Shown here: positions 11,401 to 26,384 of the stretch, piece after piece
How the letters are laid out: every line of letters starts with the position of its first letter
How positions within the stretch are numbered: position 1 is the first letter of the stretch
Assembly: GCA_035771175.1 (NCBI GenBank)
Contig: CM069598.1
Location: 15,500,438-15,564,437 of the forward strand
Direction: 5' to 3'
Source: Paratinospora sagittata
Lineage: Eukaryota > Streptophyta > Magnoliopsida > Ranunculales > Menispermaceae
Length of the DNA stretch: 64,000 nucleotides
Made by a program: the position numbers and the translations under genes
The notes under the pieces: model-generated
Told to the model about the DNA's origin: nothing
What the model saw: only the letters and a program-made list of their open reading frames with translations
Databases searched by the model: none

Positions 11401-14400
11401 ACAAAGTTTTGACTTTGGTCTTTTCTCTTTTTGTAATGACATCTAACCTCTGCACTTTATTAAGCATGCTACTGCCCTCTCTATCCCAAGCAGTTCTCTT
11501 ACTAACACATTGTCTATACCAATAATATTATTTGAAGCAAGAGACTCATAAGCTTCACCAAGATAACAAGCTGAAAATACACTCAAACAACTTCAATTGT
11601 GGCAATGACACAAGAAACAGAACTTTAATGTTGACAGAAGCCTAATGACAGTTACCAGTTGCCCAATAGAATATTCTTTATTATCAATCAAACTGAAGCA
11701 AGTTAAACTAAGTAACGGCTGCAAAGCATCTTTCATTACCATCAACTGCTCTCAAATTTCCTTCCCCTGTTTCATAACAATAATCAACCAAAGCAAACTT
11801 TTGGTTTTTTGCCATGAACTAGGACAAGGCTAAAGATCGTGTGATTCCCTGACAAACTTCAGCTCTACAAGTAAATCCATAGATGAGATGCAACACCAAA
11901 TAACTTCATACTAAACTGGTATTGAGTAAAAATTTGAAGCTTTAGGGAAGTTATATTTCTTTATTTAATCCCCATTTGCATAGTTGCAACAGAAAACTGA
12001 TAATTGAAAAAAATTTCCTGGCCCATACTTGGCCAGAACAATTTTCTGTATAAATTAATTTGCTGCAAAGTATTTGAAAAATATAACTATGCAATAGAAG
12101 TTGCAACTTTTTAATGGATTGATTAAGAACTTAAATTACTTTCAATTACCATTGACTTGACATATAGAGGCTTTAGGAGTGATAAGATATTCATAAGATA
12201 GGGAAGAGACATGGATCGTCTCTCATTTGAAAACGAATGGAAGAAATAAATTATGTAGATGAGCAATAATCAAGAGTTTGAAGAATACAAAAATGCAAGA
12301 TGAATAAAGAAGCCAGATTGTTCATCTATCCATACGAACAAGGGAGCAAGAGGAAATTACACAAATTACAGTGGAGCCAACCAATGATTAAAAGAAAAAA
12401 GGCAATCCAGTACACAAAGCTCCCGCCTATGCACTATGCAGGATTCCAGAGAAGGGTTGGACCACTTTGGGTTTATGGTATGCAGCCTTTCCTTACATCG
12501 CAGGAGGTTGTTTTCACGACCTAAACTTGTGACTGCCTGGTCATATCGTGAGAACTCTTACCATTACACCAAGGCTCCCCTTATTGGAACAAATATGTGC
12601 ATTGGTTATGGGGTGGAGGGATGAGAAAAAAGACTTAACAAGAAACAACAATGTCAAGAACAGTGTTGTGACTGTTGTGAAGGCCACGCCTAGGCAATAA
12701 CTAGTCCATCACCTAGGCCATTTGGAACTAAATTGTATAAGCCATGCTTAGGCCGGACAATGCGGCTTTTTGAAGAATTTTTAAAAGTTTAAGGGGGGCA
12801 TAGTGAAAATATATAAAGGGTAACATTCTTTTCATATGGTTACATGTATGATGGTATAACTTAAATATTGACATAACTTTTAATGCTAGTGTTATCCTTA
12901 TATTTCCATTATGCAAGTTATCATTTGATTTTTCCTACTTTCTGATCTGATTTTCTTTTTTCTTTTGTTATATTGCTGAAAATATCTCCTTTTTGTTCAT
13001 AAGTATTGCGTCAAACGCGACTCCTTAGACAGTTATACTTTCATTATATTCAAACTTGTCTTATTTTTTAGCACGATTTCTGGTTTTTAATTTGACAATA
13101 CCAAATTGAAGAGTATAAAATATAGTTAATTATATGTGGTCTGACCATTCCCTTGGGACCCAGCATAGGCAAGAGCTTCATGCACCGGGCTGCCTTTTTT
13201 TTTATATTATAGAGTACATATGTAACTATACATACACGGTTTGTATGTGTAAAAGTACTATTATTTACTTGGGAAAGTGAAACTATAAGCAAATATTATT
13301 TGTAATGCTAGCCACCGCCTTGCCTAGATGGAGGCGTGGAGCCAATCAACTAGGCATCACCTTGACAACACTAGTCAATAATTGAAAAGGAACTAGAATT
13401 TTTGGCCTTGCATTGATAGATTGCAATCACTCAAGAAATGAAGGTGTAAAGTGATCAGTTGATACAAGGTGAAAATTCAAAAACAACGAGAAAAGAAAAT
13501 TAAAGAAAAGACTAGAAAACAAAACGAATTTTTTGTTTTATGCCTACAAGGACAAAATGAAATTCACAAAGGATTTAAGTGAGATTTCAACTAATACTAG
13601 TTTGGGAGCTATGCTAATATGAATAAATAATGAATCATTAAACATTTGATATCAAAGTCCCAAAATTAAATTCTGGCGTAGGGATGAGGAGGAAAGGAGG
13701 AAGCTCTTGGGAAGATTCAGATCACAAAACTTACGAGTGGTAAGATTGGAATGAAGAAATGCAATGGGAACAACATAGAGCATGTTGTCACGAGCAATGG
13801 ATCAATGTTGATGAGATGCCGATGGAGTCATAGAGTTCAAAAACCTTCAGCCTGATAGGGAAGCTATGTGGAGGGTTTTTGGCGGTTGATCCTGACACAA
13901 AGGATCTGTCGTTTCTTAGGTATGCGAAACTCAAGGTTAGAGGAGATTCCAATGGCTATGTGTTGAAAATATCCCATGCTCCAACTTGCCGAAGAAGAAT
14001 TTGACATGTGAATTTTCAAAATTCCGGCGGTTGTGGAGGATGGAACAATGGTGCTGGTAGAGCTTCTAGAACAGAGGGCGGCGATGGCAGGATGCACAGT
14101 GGACCAAATCGGGCGGGTGGGTATGATCGAGGCAGATCAAAGGTCGGAGTGTTCCATTGTAGTATTTGCTATTTTGTATTTTATGACATTTCATTTTCTT
14201 AAATATCTTTTAGGCTTCATATTAGGGAAATCAACTGTAAAGTTCCATACTCAATGGAAAGGTTTTAAGACAAGAAAATTCTTATATGATCCCATTTTAC
14301 TTACCTTAGGAAAAAAAAAACATAAATAGAAAAGTAGTTCCTATAGGATTAATAAGACGAACAATGGGGGAGGAAAAACATCATTAACTATTTAATATTA

Positions 14401-17400
14401 TATAAGACATGCACGCTAGAATAGGAGATAGTGCCAAAAAAATAATTAGTGATGGACAAGAAGTATTCAAATTACACTAGGTTACTACAAGGATTAGTCC
14501 AAAGTCCACATGGGTTTTGAACAATGATATTTTTTTTTTTTTTGGTGAAAAAACAAAGATAGTAATTGGTCCTACCCATTTTTGTAAATGATGTCGTGTG
14601 TCAATGAAACTAAGGAGGGAGTGCCTCCCTATCAAACTACAAAGGACAACTTATAAACATAAGAATTTTAGGACAAGTTGGACTAGGACAAAACGTGGAA
14701 TGCATGATGGGGTGAGAGAATTACTAAGCAGTACATTTCCACCATCTATAAATAATGGAATATTGTTAAGGATGTCTCCCCTAGAATCTTACAACTTTGG
14801 AGCAATACACATTTATGGCATTATCACAATGTCAATGCCACTTTAAAAACAAAGTGGCCAATGTAAGAATGCCCATTGAGTATGTGTTCTCATGTCACAC
14901 TTATAAAAATAAAAGGGAAAAAAGGTCTCAACCTCTATGATTCTATCCTAAGAAAGCAAGAGGCACAAACCAACTAGAAGTAGAAGAAGACAAAGGGAAG
15001 AAAACGGAAGAAGGAAAAAGAAGAAAGACGAGGAATGAAAGTTTTGCCTAATCCAATGGAATTGCACATCCTTGATGCCAAGTTGCCAACCTTTAGCTTG
15101 ACCTTTTTTAGAGCAAGGTATGAATAATTAACAAATTCATCCAATTTTTCGCAAATGTTTTCAATGTCAAACTTGTCAAATTAAAGGTTGCAAGTGATTT
15201 TAAAAATGCAAAAATTCCACAAAAATTCAATAAAAGTTCACAAATTTGATAAATTTCAATAAAAGTTTAATTTTTTTATTAGAAAATGAAAAAATTCAAT
15301 GAAATTCGACAGAGAGGTAAACATATTTAATTTTATCAAGAAAAACACAAACAAGTTTCAAAAGCTATACACCAGGTTTTTATTTCATCAACCAAGAAGC
15401 AAAATAGGAAAAAGAAAAAGAAAATCTAATGACAACCCAACAAATTATTTAATTTTACGAGATATGCTATGGAGAAAAGAAGATAAGAAGCCAAAAAAAC
15501 AAAAAACAAAAAAATAAAGAAAGAAAAAAAGTTTAAATGAAACAAGAACTTAAAAACACACTAAAGGAGTTCTCAAAGGCATCTTCTTGATATTAAGTCT
15601 GACCTCTACCATTCTTCATATTAAGGTGACATGTGAAAACATGTTTTTTACAAGTCGTGTTGAAGAACATCCAATCAAAAGGTGTTCCCAAAATGCCACT
15701 TAGAAACTTTGGAAAATATGTTACTTCCTTAAAACAGTTTAAAAAATCCCAATGTGTTATGAGAATGAGAATGGTATTGATGTTAAAATCAATCAGTTTC
15801 TTTTTCAGTTTTCTACGAAATGTAAATTAAGTAGTGAGACGGAGAAAGATAAACAGAATTGAACACTTTAATGGAGGACACAGATAGTCCCAGAAGAAGA
15901 TGGAGAAAAGATCATTTGGGCATACATAAGAGAATTATAAATTTATAACAGCTAGCCCCTTTCTACAATCAATTTAACTTATTTTCTTGAATTACAATAT
16001 GGAGTTCCAATGTTCATTCCATGATCACAATCTTTATTTAGAGCTTGCTCTTGATTATACCATTCCCACTAATGACTGAATAAACACAAGAAGATTTGGT
16101 AGAACTTCTCTTCAATTTACAAATCCTTAATTGAGTTGAATATCCATTTTAAATGCTTGTGGATTCTTACTTGGCTCGTGAAATATCTAGTTACTTCATT
16201 ATTGGCTTGAAGTAAAGAAAAGTTTCTAATGGATTCGAGTCTCCCTTAGCTGATGCCAAGGTCCCCCATAATAGCCCCTTGATCCAACTGCCCTTACTTA
16301 TTATGACTTTTCTCTTTTGTACAAGATTGGTGAGGCTCTTAATTATTTTTCTTTTTTCACTTCTAGCATTTCCTCATGCATTGGTCCTTAGTAAGTTGTT
16401 GCAACCATAGGTATTTTATAATTGTAGGAGAAAATAAGGAAACGAATCCGCTAAAGGCACTCATATGTACAAGGCCCTTTACAAATCTTTTTACACATGA
16501 AAAGAACACCAAAAAGTAAAGACAGTTTCTTATTCTAAAACAATCTAAAGAAACATCATTTTAAAAAAAGATAGCATCCGGCAAGGATGAATGATGAAAA
16601 CGGATCCATGTTGAGTCATTGACTACTAATATTCATAGTAAGCCATGTAAGAAGGGCATTCAACTATGTAGGGATGCACACAAGACCATACCACGTCATG
16701 AACATATCCAACAAACCCAACATATGTTGCAAGACACGAGCAGCCCGGCATTTTAAAATTTCATGCAAAAGAGGACTAATGAAACTTATTATCAGGGCCT
16801 AATTCTTAACTATTAGACAAGTACATATCCAATATTCGTAATTTTTTCTCATTAAATAATATAGAGATATTTTATTTTCATATACTCAACTCAACCTAGC
16901 CTTTTTCTCAATTACATGGGATCAGCTTATATTTTATCTTCATAGAGTAAGTTTTTAACTTTCCTTTCTTCTTTACATGAATTTGGGAAGAAGTATAAGT
17001 TTTATAGAAAATAAATACATCAAGGATAATCATACGCAATAGAGTATCTTCAAATTTTGACATTAAATGTACCAGAGAGAACAAAACAAAGAATTGATAA
17101 CCTGTGTTGTCTTCCCACAACCAGTCTCACCAGATATGAGCACAACCTGATTTCAAAAAAAAAATATACATTCGGTCCTCAGGAAATGATAAAAAGGAAG
17201 TGTATCAAACCCAACCTAGATCAAAGAAAATCAGCCATGCTCAATAAACAGACACTATACATATAAAAGATGCACATGAATTGAGAAAATGGACAATGCA
17301 AAAGAAACTTGATCATAATGTAAGCATAAACTAAGTTGGGAGATGAATGGTACATTTGGTAATTATTCTCAAGAATCCATGTCAGATAATTCATGAAAGA

Positions 17401-20400
17401 ATTGCTTTTGTATTTTGAAACATAATTTCAAGGTCTTCTGATTCTCCCAAAGGATTAAATTTTCATGTTCGTTTGAATCTATGAAACACTATCTCCCTTT
17501 CCCCCAAGGTGAAATTCTCAATGAACTAAGAATCGACATAGTAATAAAAGAAGTAATTAGCATTTGCTATAATCATTAAAAGATATAGTCAAACTGTCTT
17601 AGAAATTTGGTCAGCGAAGGAAGACGTCAACAATGCAGATTACAAGCCCGTAACATATTAAACAAAGGAAATTATTTCATGATGCTAACTTTATATGAAA
17701 AGAAGTGTTGTATTAAAACTTAAGAATAAAAAACCATCATGATCGAATTAACTAATCAACCATATCATAGAAAATTCATCGCATTCCCCAAGTGATTTGT
17801 ATCATCGTTATTTTTTGAAAAGTAAATAGCAATATATATGAAAAATATGAAGTATGAGGTAACATGGGGTTAGCTACATCAATCATCTTCCTCCACTCTG
17901 CTCGGTCTAGGGATTCGGAACTTCCAGACCTTGTAATATGATCTGAATTGCTATACGATTGTTTTTATTGAGTAAGTTGGACCAAGATTGCGTTCCGAAT
18001 CATCATAGGACTTTTATATTAAGTTGGACCAAGATTTGATCCAACTCGTGGGATTGTTAGGATCAGAATCTTAGTCGACTCACTTGTTTTCAATTTTTTT
18101 TTTTCTTTTTTGTTTCTTTTCTTCTTCTGCTTCCATATTTTGGCCCTCGACTATTACCCCAAATTTTGTAATTTTGTCATTTATATAATATATTTTAGTG
18201 TAGACAATGAAATTTAAATCATATTTTAATACTTAAACAGTGTCAATTTTTATGGCATGTGGGTTGGACACTTGAATACATGCATTTTGATATATTACCT
18301 TCACACTTAAGTGAAATTGACTAAATAAATAGTATAGGGGATGCAAGAATTTGAAACTTGATCAATCGCCCTTCGCGCAGCTACCCCCGGTCACCCTACC
18401 TCTATCAGGGAAAGCAGTGACATCCCCGCTTTCCTCAATGAGGGACCACCTAGATCGGATTATAGAGCAGTGACTACTCCCAGTTATCGACTGACCTGAA
18501 GGCAAAGAGATTGAGAGATCTAATCTATTCTTACCTTCAAGAACCATTGTGTCAACATTTTGTAGACAAGGGATCAACCTGTTTGTGCTCCATTCCCAAT
18601 ATTTTAAATTAGTTTATGTATTACAAGTGTTAGTTACTTTTATATGACATCTTTATATATATTTGAAATGTAATTTAATCAATTTGAAGAATCTTACGAC
18701 ACAATCCAATCCTATGATCCGATCCTTAAAAGCCCCTTAGCAATCCTAGTTAGGACTTAGGATCCCAAATCCCAATCCTGAATACTTAGCTCTGTTAAGG
18801 GCTGAATCTCTAGGTAATATATCCTTAGACAAAAAGAAAAGTTTTAATGAGTTCATATGGAATATGTGAACTAATTTAAATTGAACTTTTTCACTTAACA
18901 GTTTTAATATCATAATATAGTGTGAATATAAATAACCAAACTTAACAAAAAAATTATTAAAAATCACAATTTTTCAATATTCAAATTAAATATTGTTTGA
19001 TTATTCTTACTGTATCTAGAACCCACAAATCACTTGAAACAAAAGAAAAACAAAAGATAATTCCTTGCACTATCTTCTTTAAAAAGCTAATTTCTCCACC
19101 CAAGTTTAGGAATAGACAACAACTCTAAACCTCGTTTTTATTTTGCAATGCTAACTGCACCTATTCCTTCAAGCCTTGTCTCTTCCAAAGTTCCACCAAA
19201 GACAAAAGGGTCTCCTTTACAATAAACTGTGAGAAGGGTACTATTCTACTCAACAAAGCCTTTTCCCACAATATAGGGTCAGCAACATGAACCCCACTGC
19301 GTCCATTTTGTTTTATCTAAGGCTATATTTATGAGATGGATGCAACTACAAAATCACTTAGGGGCAGAAGCTGAAGCTTGGACTGTATAGGAAACTCACC
19401 CATTTACCATATTGTACATATAAATATATCATACATATATAATTTATAAGTAAAGACTTAATTATTATTATTATTTTTGCATTTAAAATGTCTAAATATT
19501 TACTATGTTTAACTTTAGCAATTTTACTTTCCCTTATGATAAACATTATTTACTTGCCTTTAACTTTAAATGAGAACTTCAATTTAGTAATCAATCATCA
19601 CCATCAATTATTAGTTATATATAGCAATAATATAACTAAAGTATACTGTACTCAACTCACATAAGCCTTTTCCTAACTAAATGGGGTCGGCTATTATATA
19701 TCATAAATTGTACTAAACAGTTATTCCTTGTTTTCTAACTATTATCTAATTAGTATTCTCAGGGACATAAAGATAATAGTGAACTCCTCTGCCTCGAGTA
19801 TGATTGACACTCAGATTCTTAAGAATTTGATTCTCTTGCTAGTTCTCAACAAATGGTCACTGAATGGCTACTTGATAGAAATGTCTCTAGCTCTCAACCT
19901 ACAGATTACAAATGATCATCTTACCACACACAACTTCCGAAACTTAATGATACTTCTAATATCACATATACTGTTTTGCACACAAATTGTTACAATAGAG
20001 TGACCTATTAATTTTGCTAACAAACAATCACACAATATCATTAACAGAATAAAATGAATAAATATATTGCAACGCAAGAAATTGTCAATGTAGTCTCAAC
20101 TCTCAAGTACAAGTTCAGTAACAAGTCTGACATAGTAAGGAATACTGGCAAGTAAAATTATGTAGCCCCAACAAACTATAAGATCCTCTAAGTAAGACAT
20201 AAGGAAAACAAAAGGCCAAGTACTCTGCACTTGTTTCTTATTGGATTATATGAACCTACGGATAACGTGAAAGGCTCGGACAAAATATTAAAACAATCAA
20301 CCACATCCAAGACTATAAGTTTGAGCTCTATCAAAAGAATTGTTTCAACAAATAGTGAAACATTTAGGGAGAGATTATTAGAAGAACAAAAATAGATGTG

Positions 20401-23400
20401 TCTTGTGTCTTGTGTCTTGTGTCTTGTGAGAGGATGGGGAAACTTTTATAGCCTTAGCGAGTATAGGAATATCTCACGTTTTCTAATGATGTAATTATTA
20501 CCTATTCATAATTAATAATATCTAGTTTCTTTTCCAAAAAAAAAAAACAACAACATGATGAAACTCAACTTATATATCCTCAAAGATCCTATCTCAAATT
20601 GGGAGCTCCCCTATCTTTTGCTCAAGTAAGAGCACATTATTACTAAGAGACACTATGCCTTTTATCAACCAGGGCATCATGCAATATTGTTGTATGCTTA
20701 TAATATCCACAGGAAACATGCATCTGTATCAATTGAAATATACAGGTATCATCAATGTAAGGAAGAGGGCCTCAATATGCATAATGATTTAAACTCACTC
20801 AGAAACCAGCACTATAAATAGAAATATGAAAATTTATTAACAGAACCTGGTGAGACTCTACTGTTGATGTAATGGTGTCCTTGAATGAAGTGATTGGAAG
20901 CTTAGACCTATCTTCCATAATCTGCATTCAGGAATTGGCAGCCACAATCAGAGCAGCAAGTAACAACCTATGCTGGAATTTAACAGCTGGTGATCATAAA
21001 ACTTTAAGCTAAATCTGGAAATTGGAGATAACCTGTCTCAGGTGTTGGTTCTTATCCATTCTAGATACAAATGCTTCCACCTTCTTTGCAATTTCAACTC
21101 TGCCCATGAATGGCTTGCAGAAACTATCATCTTTTTGCTTGAATACTTTACCGGTCCCTCTAACATGGTTCAGATTTTCACTCTGCTCCCTGTCACTTGG
21201 TGGATAGCATGTAAACAAATCACACAATACCTCTTTCGTCTCTTCTGAAAAACTCAAAAAAGTAGTATCTTCTTTTTCCTTCAGCACATCAGGCTTCCTT
21301 TCTTTTGCTTTGAAAACAGAAACACACCGCTGAATCCCACGCCTGTTTGAGGTTGAGAAACATAATAATTATAAAAGAAATACCTAAACGTCAATATTAA
21401 AATAACCAAGATAGCAAGACCATTACAATAATTCGCAATAAAAGGCATGAAAGGAATCTCAGGCAATCTCACAAAATCTTTCAATTTGATCCAATGAATG
21501 AAGGTCGTCAGATAAGTTTAGTTTAACATATGAATAAGATTCAAATGAAGGGGAGCCTTGACACAACGGTAAGAGTTGTCGTTGTGTGACCAAGTGGTCA
21601 CAAGTTTGAGTCATGCAATAACCTCTTAGAATGCAGGATACGGCGGTTTGACCATTCCCCGAGACCTGCATTGGCGGGAGCTTAATGCACCAGGCTGCCC
21701 TTTATATGAATAAGATTCAAATTCTATAAAGAAGTAACTTAACTCACCCTTTACTTTTTGACACCATACCCATTTTCCTGGATAATTCATGCACCACAGC
21801 CCGTTCATCACTTGTTAATCCACCTTCAAATTTATACTCTATAACAAAAAGGAGGTGAAGATCAATCAGATAAGCACAAATGATATTTAAGAAGTTGTAA
21901 CATAAATTAAGGAGGACAAATTATTTTCTAAAACAAATTGATGGATATTATACAATTACAAATTCATAGCTAAAGCCTAGAAAAAGACATCAAAACCAAA
22001 TGAATCTCATTTACTGCAACTGTGCAAGCATTCCTGCAAGCAGCATTGAGAAATAAGCAAGAGTTTGACCTACATGTCAATGTATCACTACTTGCACAAA
22101 ATAGCACCAATTTTGCAATCATTCTTAAGAATTATGCAAACCTTACAAACAAATCAAAAGTTAAGTGATAAAGGACATCAGTTTTTTGAATTTTAACAGA
22201 CCATATTCTAAGGATCAAGTGCTAGCTTTCATTGGCCAAAGATGGTAGGTAGACTCGCATTGAATTGATTTCTTATTTTCTTACTTGCAACTGAACTTAA
22301 CTCAATTAAGCCTTTTCCCAACTACAAGAGTCAGCTAAGTCGTCAAATATCCTAGGCTTTCGCATAATTTTGATTAAGTAGATTCATATCTAGTTCATTT
22401 CACGAAGTTTTATGCCGGTTTAATACTAGAGTGTCCAATTGCATGAATTCAGATCAAGGCACAAAGAGGTTCCAAATTCTTACTATGATTTGTTGAGCAG
22501 CGGATTCTGCACGAGGGGTAATTTTGGGACTTCATAACTTTTGATTGGCATAGAGTTAGATGGCGTACCATAGCTTGTTGGAAAGCTCAGCGTCTTAACT
22601 TCAATTTCGTGTATTGTACTGCATGAATTGAACGTTCCTCGAGAGAGTTATTGCTGTTTTTTCTTCCAGGTATTCAACAGTCAACAGTTTGACAAGTATT
22701 AAATGCTTTCTAGAGTTTGATGTCCTTAGTTAATTTTCCCGTGCAAGTCTTAATTGTTTTCTTAGAGTTTGATGTCTTCAGTTAATTTCTTTGTGTTTCC
22801 CATGCTTGGAGAGATGTTCCAAGACTAGTCTTTAATTTCTTTGTGTTTCCCATACTTGGAGAGTTGTTCCAAGTATGTCTTATATATATGACTCTAATGT
22901 AAGACTAGCGGACGTTTTTTATGATATTTGAATGAAAATTACTCTCTTTAAGTGTTTATCAACTTTGTATCTCGTTGGTGGATTTCCTTAGAGTGGTGAG
23001 TTATTTTAGGTTCTATATCCTTGGTTGGTTGAGAGGGTGGTGCATTTGTATACTTGCTTTGGTGGTGAGCCTCTTTTTTGCTAATTTCTCTTCATGTGGT
23101 GTTTCTGCATTCCATTGAGAGTTAGCTTTATCTCTCATCTTGTTCTTGATTGTGTGGGCTGTAACTAGTGTGTGAGGAACGTACAGATCGTGTTCTTGTG
23201 TTCCGGCGCCACGGTTGTCAACTACTTAACACAGCCCTCCTCTTTGAGCTTGGGGTTGGTTGTGTTTAAAGATGCGCAAATATGCTCAGCATACGCAGAG
23301 TTATTTTCCTTCACACTAAACTTTAATTGGTTAAAGTTTAAAATTAATTCAAGGAAGCCCAATTTAATGTAGAGAACTGTATTTTTTTTTTTCACCCTAT

Positions 23401-26339
23401 AGAAGTTTAGAGAGATTTTTATTTAATATTAACCTTACCAAGAATATCAATATATCTTTCAAGATATACACTTAAAACAAATGAAATGATAAATGCAAAA
23501 ATTCAAACAAGACTTATACGTTTAGTAGTCTTAAAGTAGCAACTAGGATTCGGATCTTCTATGAGAAAATGTTTCAGTTGCATTTGGTTTGTGATTCAAA
23601 ACAAGGATACAATCTATAAATGAAAATTAGAAAACAACTTTTTGTTCTTTTTGGAACACAAGTTATTTTCTGAGTAAAATATTAAAATTGTTTTTAAAAT
23701 CAACCGACCAAACACATTTTTCGTGTTTTCAAATACAAAAAATGTATTTGAATGATAAACCGAAGGCAACCTTAGGCCCCATTTGCTTTGTGATTCGGAT
23801 ACAATTTTCGCTATCCAAAAATTTGAAAACACAAAAAATGTGTTTGTTTGAGCAAATCTGGAAACAGTTTTTCAACTTTTTTTAAGAAAACAGGTAGTTT
23901 CCAGAAAATGATAAAAAGTCATTTTTGAGTTTTTTTGTTTCCAAATTATATTCTTGTTTTTTGAATCACCAGCCAAACACAACCTTAATTTTCATATGAT
24001 CTTCTTGACTCTTATTTAGAAGGTCTAATAATGTATGTATATTGAACTTTCTGAGGCAATTATACATAGGAATACAAACATACAAGGATTAGATAGTGGA
24101 CACTTTGATTACTAGAAAATTAAATATAGTATGCATAAACAAACCAAGGCTATGCGCAAAGTTAAAAGAAATAAAGAATATAAGGTACAAATTACAATAT
24201 AATTAGAAAAACATAAAAAGAAAGGACAAGTATAATTGCAAACAAAACTATAAGAAATACTTAGTTAATGTTACTAGGAAAGGATATAAAAATATAGCAA
24301 TAAATATGATAATAAAAGATAATACAATCAGCATACTTATTGCATATGCACCCCAAATAGGATTAAAACTAACAAACTAAAAAGACAATTTTGGGAAAAA
24401 AATATATGGAAGAAAAAGATAAATGTGAGGGGAGATTTTAATCAGCATACTTATTGCTATGCACTCCAAATAGGATTAACACTAATAAACTAAAATAAAA
24501 TTTTGGGAAAATACATATAGAAGGAGAAGATTGATATATGTGGGGAGGAGATTTTAATGGACATGTAGGCAAAGGGAGGATAGGATATGAAATGATATGC
24601 GAAAAATATGGATTTGGGGATATGAATGGAACTAGAATGAGTATAATAGATTTTGTAGTAGCCTATTATCTTATAGTAACAAATACATATTTAAAAAAGA
24701 AGGGAAAAAAAATAAAAAAAATAAAAAAGATCACTTAATATTAAAATTGGACCTACTAAAAGTCAAATAGACTTTTTTCTTACTTAAATGGTTGATAAAT
24801 AAACATGAGATCATAAGGATCATGGTTAAAAAAATTTCCAAAATTCGGTGAACTTCCACAAATTATTTTCCTTTTTTTTACCACCGAAGTGCGAAATGGA
24901 TGTAAAATAAAAAATGCAAAAATTTGCTGAAATAATTCAATAAAATTCGATAAATTTGACAAAATTTATATTTTTCAATTCAAAAATGCAAAAATTCGAC
25001 AAAAAATTCGATAAAATTCAACAAAATTCGATGAAATACAACAGAAAAGTAAAAAAATGTTATTTCATCAATAGAAAACAAAGAAATACCAATAATTATG
25101 TATTATTTTCAACTTCATCAACCAACATAGCAATATAAATTTTAAAAAATAATTTAACAAGCTAACAAATTATGTAGTTTATGGGATATGCTTTACCAAA
25201 AAGAGAAGAAAAGAAACAAATAAATAAAATTGAAATAAGATAAAAACTTAAAAATAAATTAAAAGAGTTTCCAAAGCCATCTTCTTTTAGTTAACTCTTA
25301 TAAAACAAGATTAAAAAATAATACATTTAAATAATAAACTAATAAATTAAGCATGGTGGAATTCAAACTAGTAAAGTATATGATCGAGAAGTAAGCCACC
25401 ACAAAATTAAATATCAAAACAAAGAAAATAAATTAAGACCAAAAGCCACCATTTCAAATTCATCAACCCACTTAACAAGATTGATTTTGTTAGGTCACTT
25501 ATTGGTATTTTTATGTATTAAAAGTGTCTATTTATATTAGTTTTTAGCTTATACTGCAATAAATCTAGATATTTAAGCATATATGCAAAAATTCTCTAAA
25601 CTTCTCTAATTTAGCGAATTTTTACAAAAATTCTCCATGTCGAATTAAACTTCTCCGAATTAATTTTAATTTTCAAGTGACCGAAGTCAAGTCGAAATCA
25701 AATTTTCGATCCTTGATAAGGATATTTTGAGAGAGAGTTAAACTCACAACATTAGATGATAGTCCAAATTATATGCATAAAAATGAAATTCAAGGTAAAA
25801 AGGAAAATTATCTAACCCAAGAACTAGAAGTGTTCAAAGAATAACTACTGAAAGAAATGACTCTTATTATAGAAGATGAATCCAACATAATGTGAGATAA
25901 GACAACATAAATACATTAAAAAAATACAACAAAAAACAAAGGAGGTCCTTGTAGAATTAGAATCAAAAAGGAGAAAAACATTAGTGAAACAAACCTGTTG
26001 AGGAATTATGAAGTTCAAATTACAATAAAATTTAGATATACAAGCTATAAAACATGCAAAAGACTAAAGGTGGGGGACAATTAGATAAATAATGGAGATG
26101 CAATGAAAGAAGCTAAAAAAAGTGGTAAGTAAATCGTACAAACTAACTTGATTTCCAAAGATTGGAGGATATTCTTCCATTGTCACCTTTAGGAAGCTAT
26201 TCTATTTGACCATAGTCCAATATTATTGGACTATCCGCCAATGATGCCAAGGCGTCAAGGCGACGTCTAGGCAAGGTGGTGCCTAGGCATTACAAATAAT
26301 GTTTATAGTTTTTCACATACAAACCTTATATATATATAT

Positions 26340-26384
<45 letters not shown>

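Noticed and set aside
14008..14329. Glycine-rich frames resembling an RNA-binding protein
   Set aside because: Short, overlapping in two frames, inside a GC-richer patch beside a LINE relic, with no RNA-binding motif.
21570..21625. tRNA gene suggested by A- and B-box-like words
   Set aside because: No cloverleaf can be drawn and the context (3' body, target-site duplication) is that of a SINE.
26344..26380. AG repeat as a GAGA-type regulatory element
   Set aside because: Deep in an intron beside a TA microsatellite; simple slippage is sufficient.
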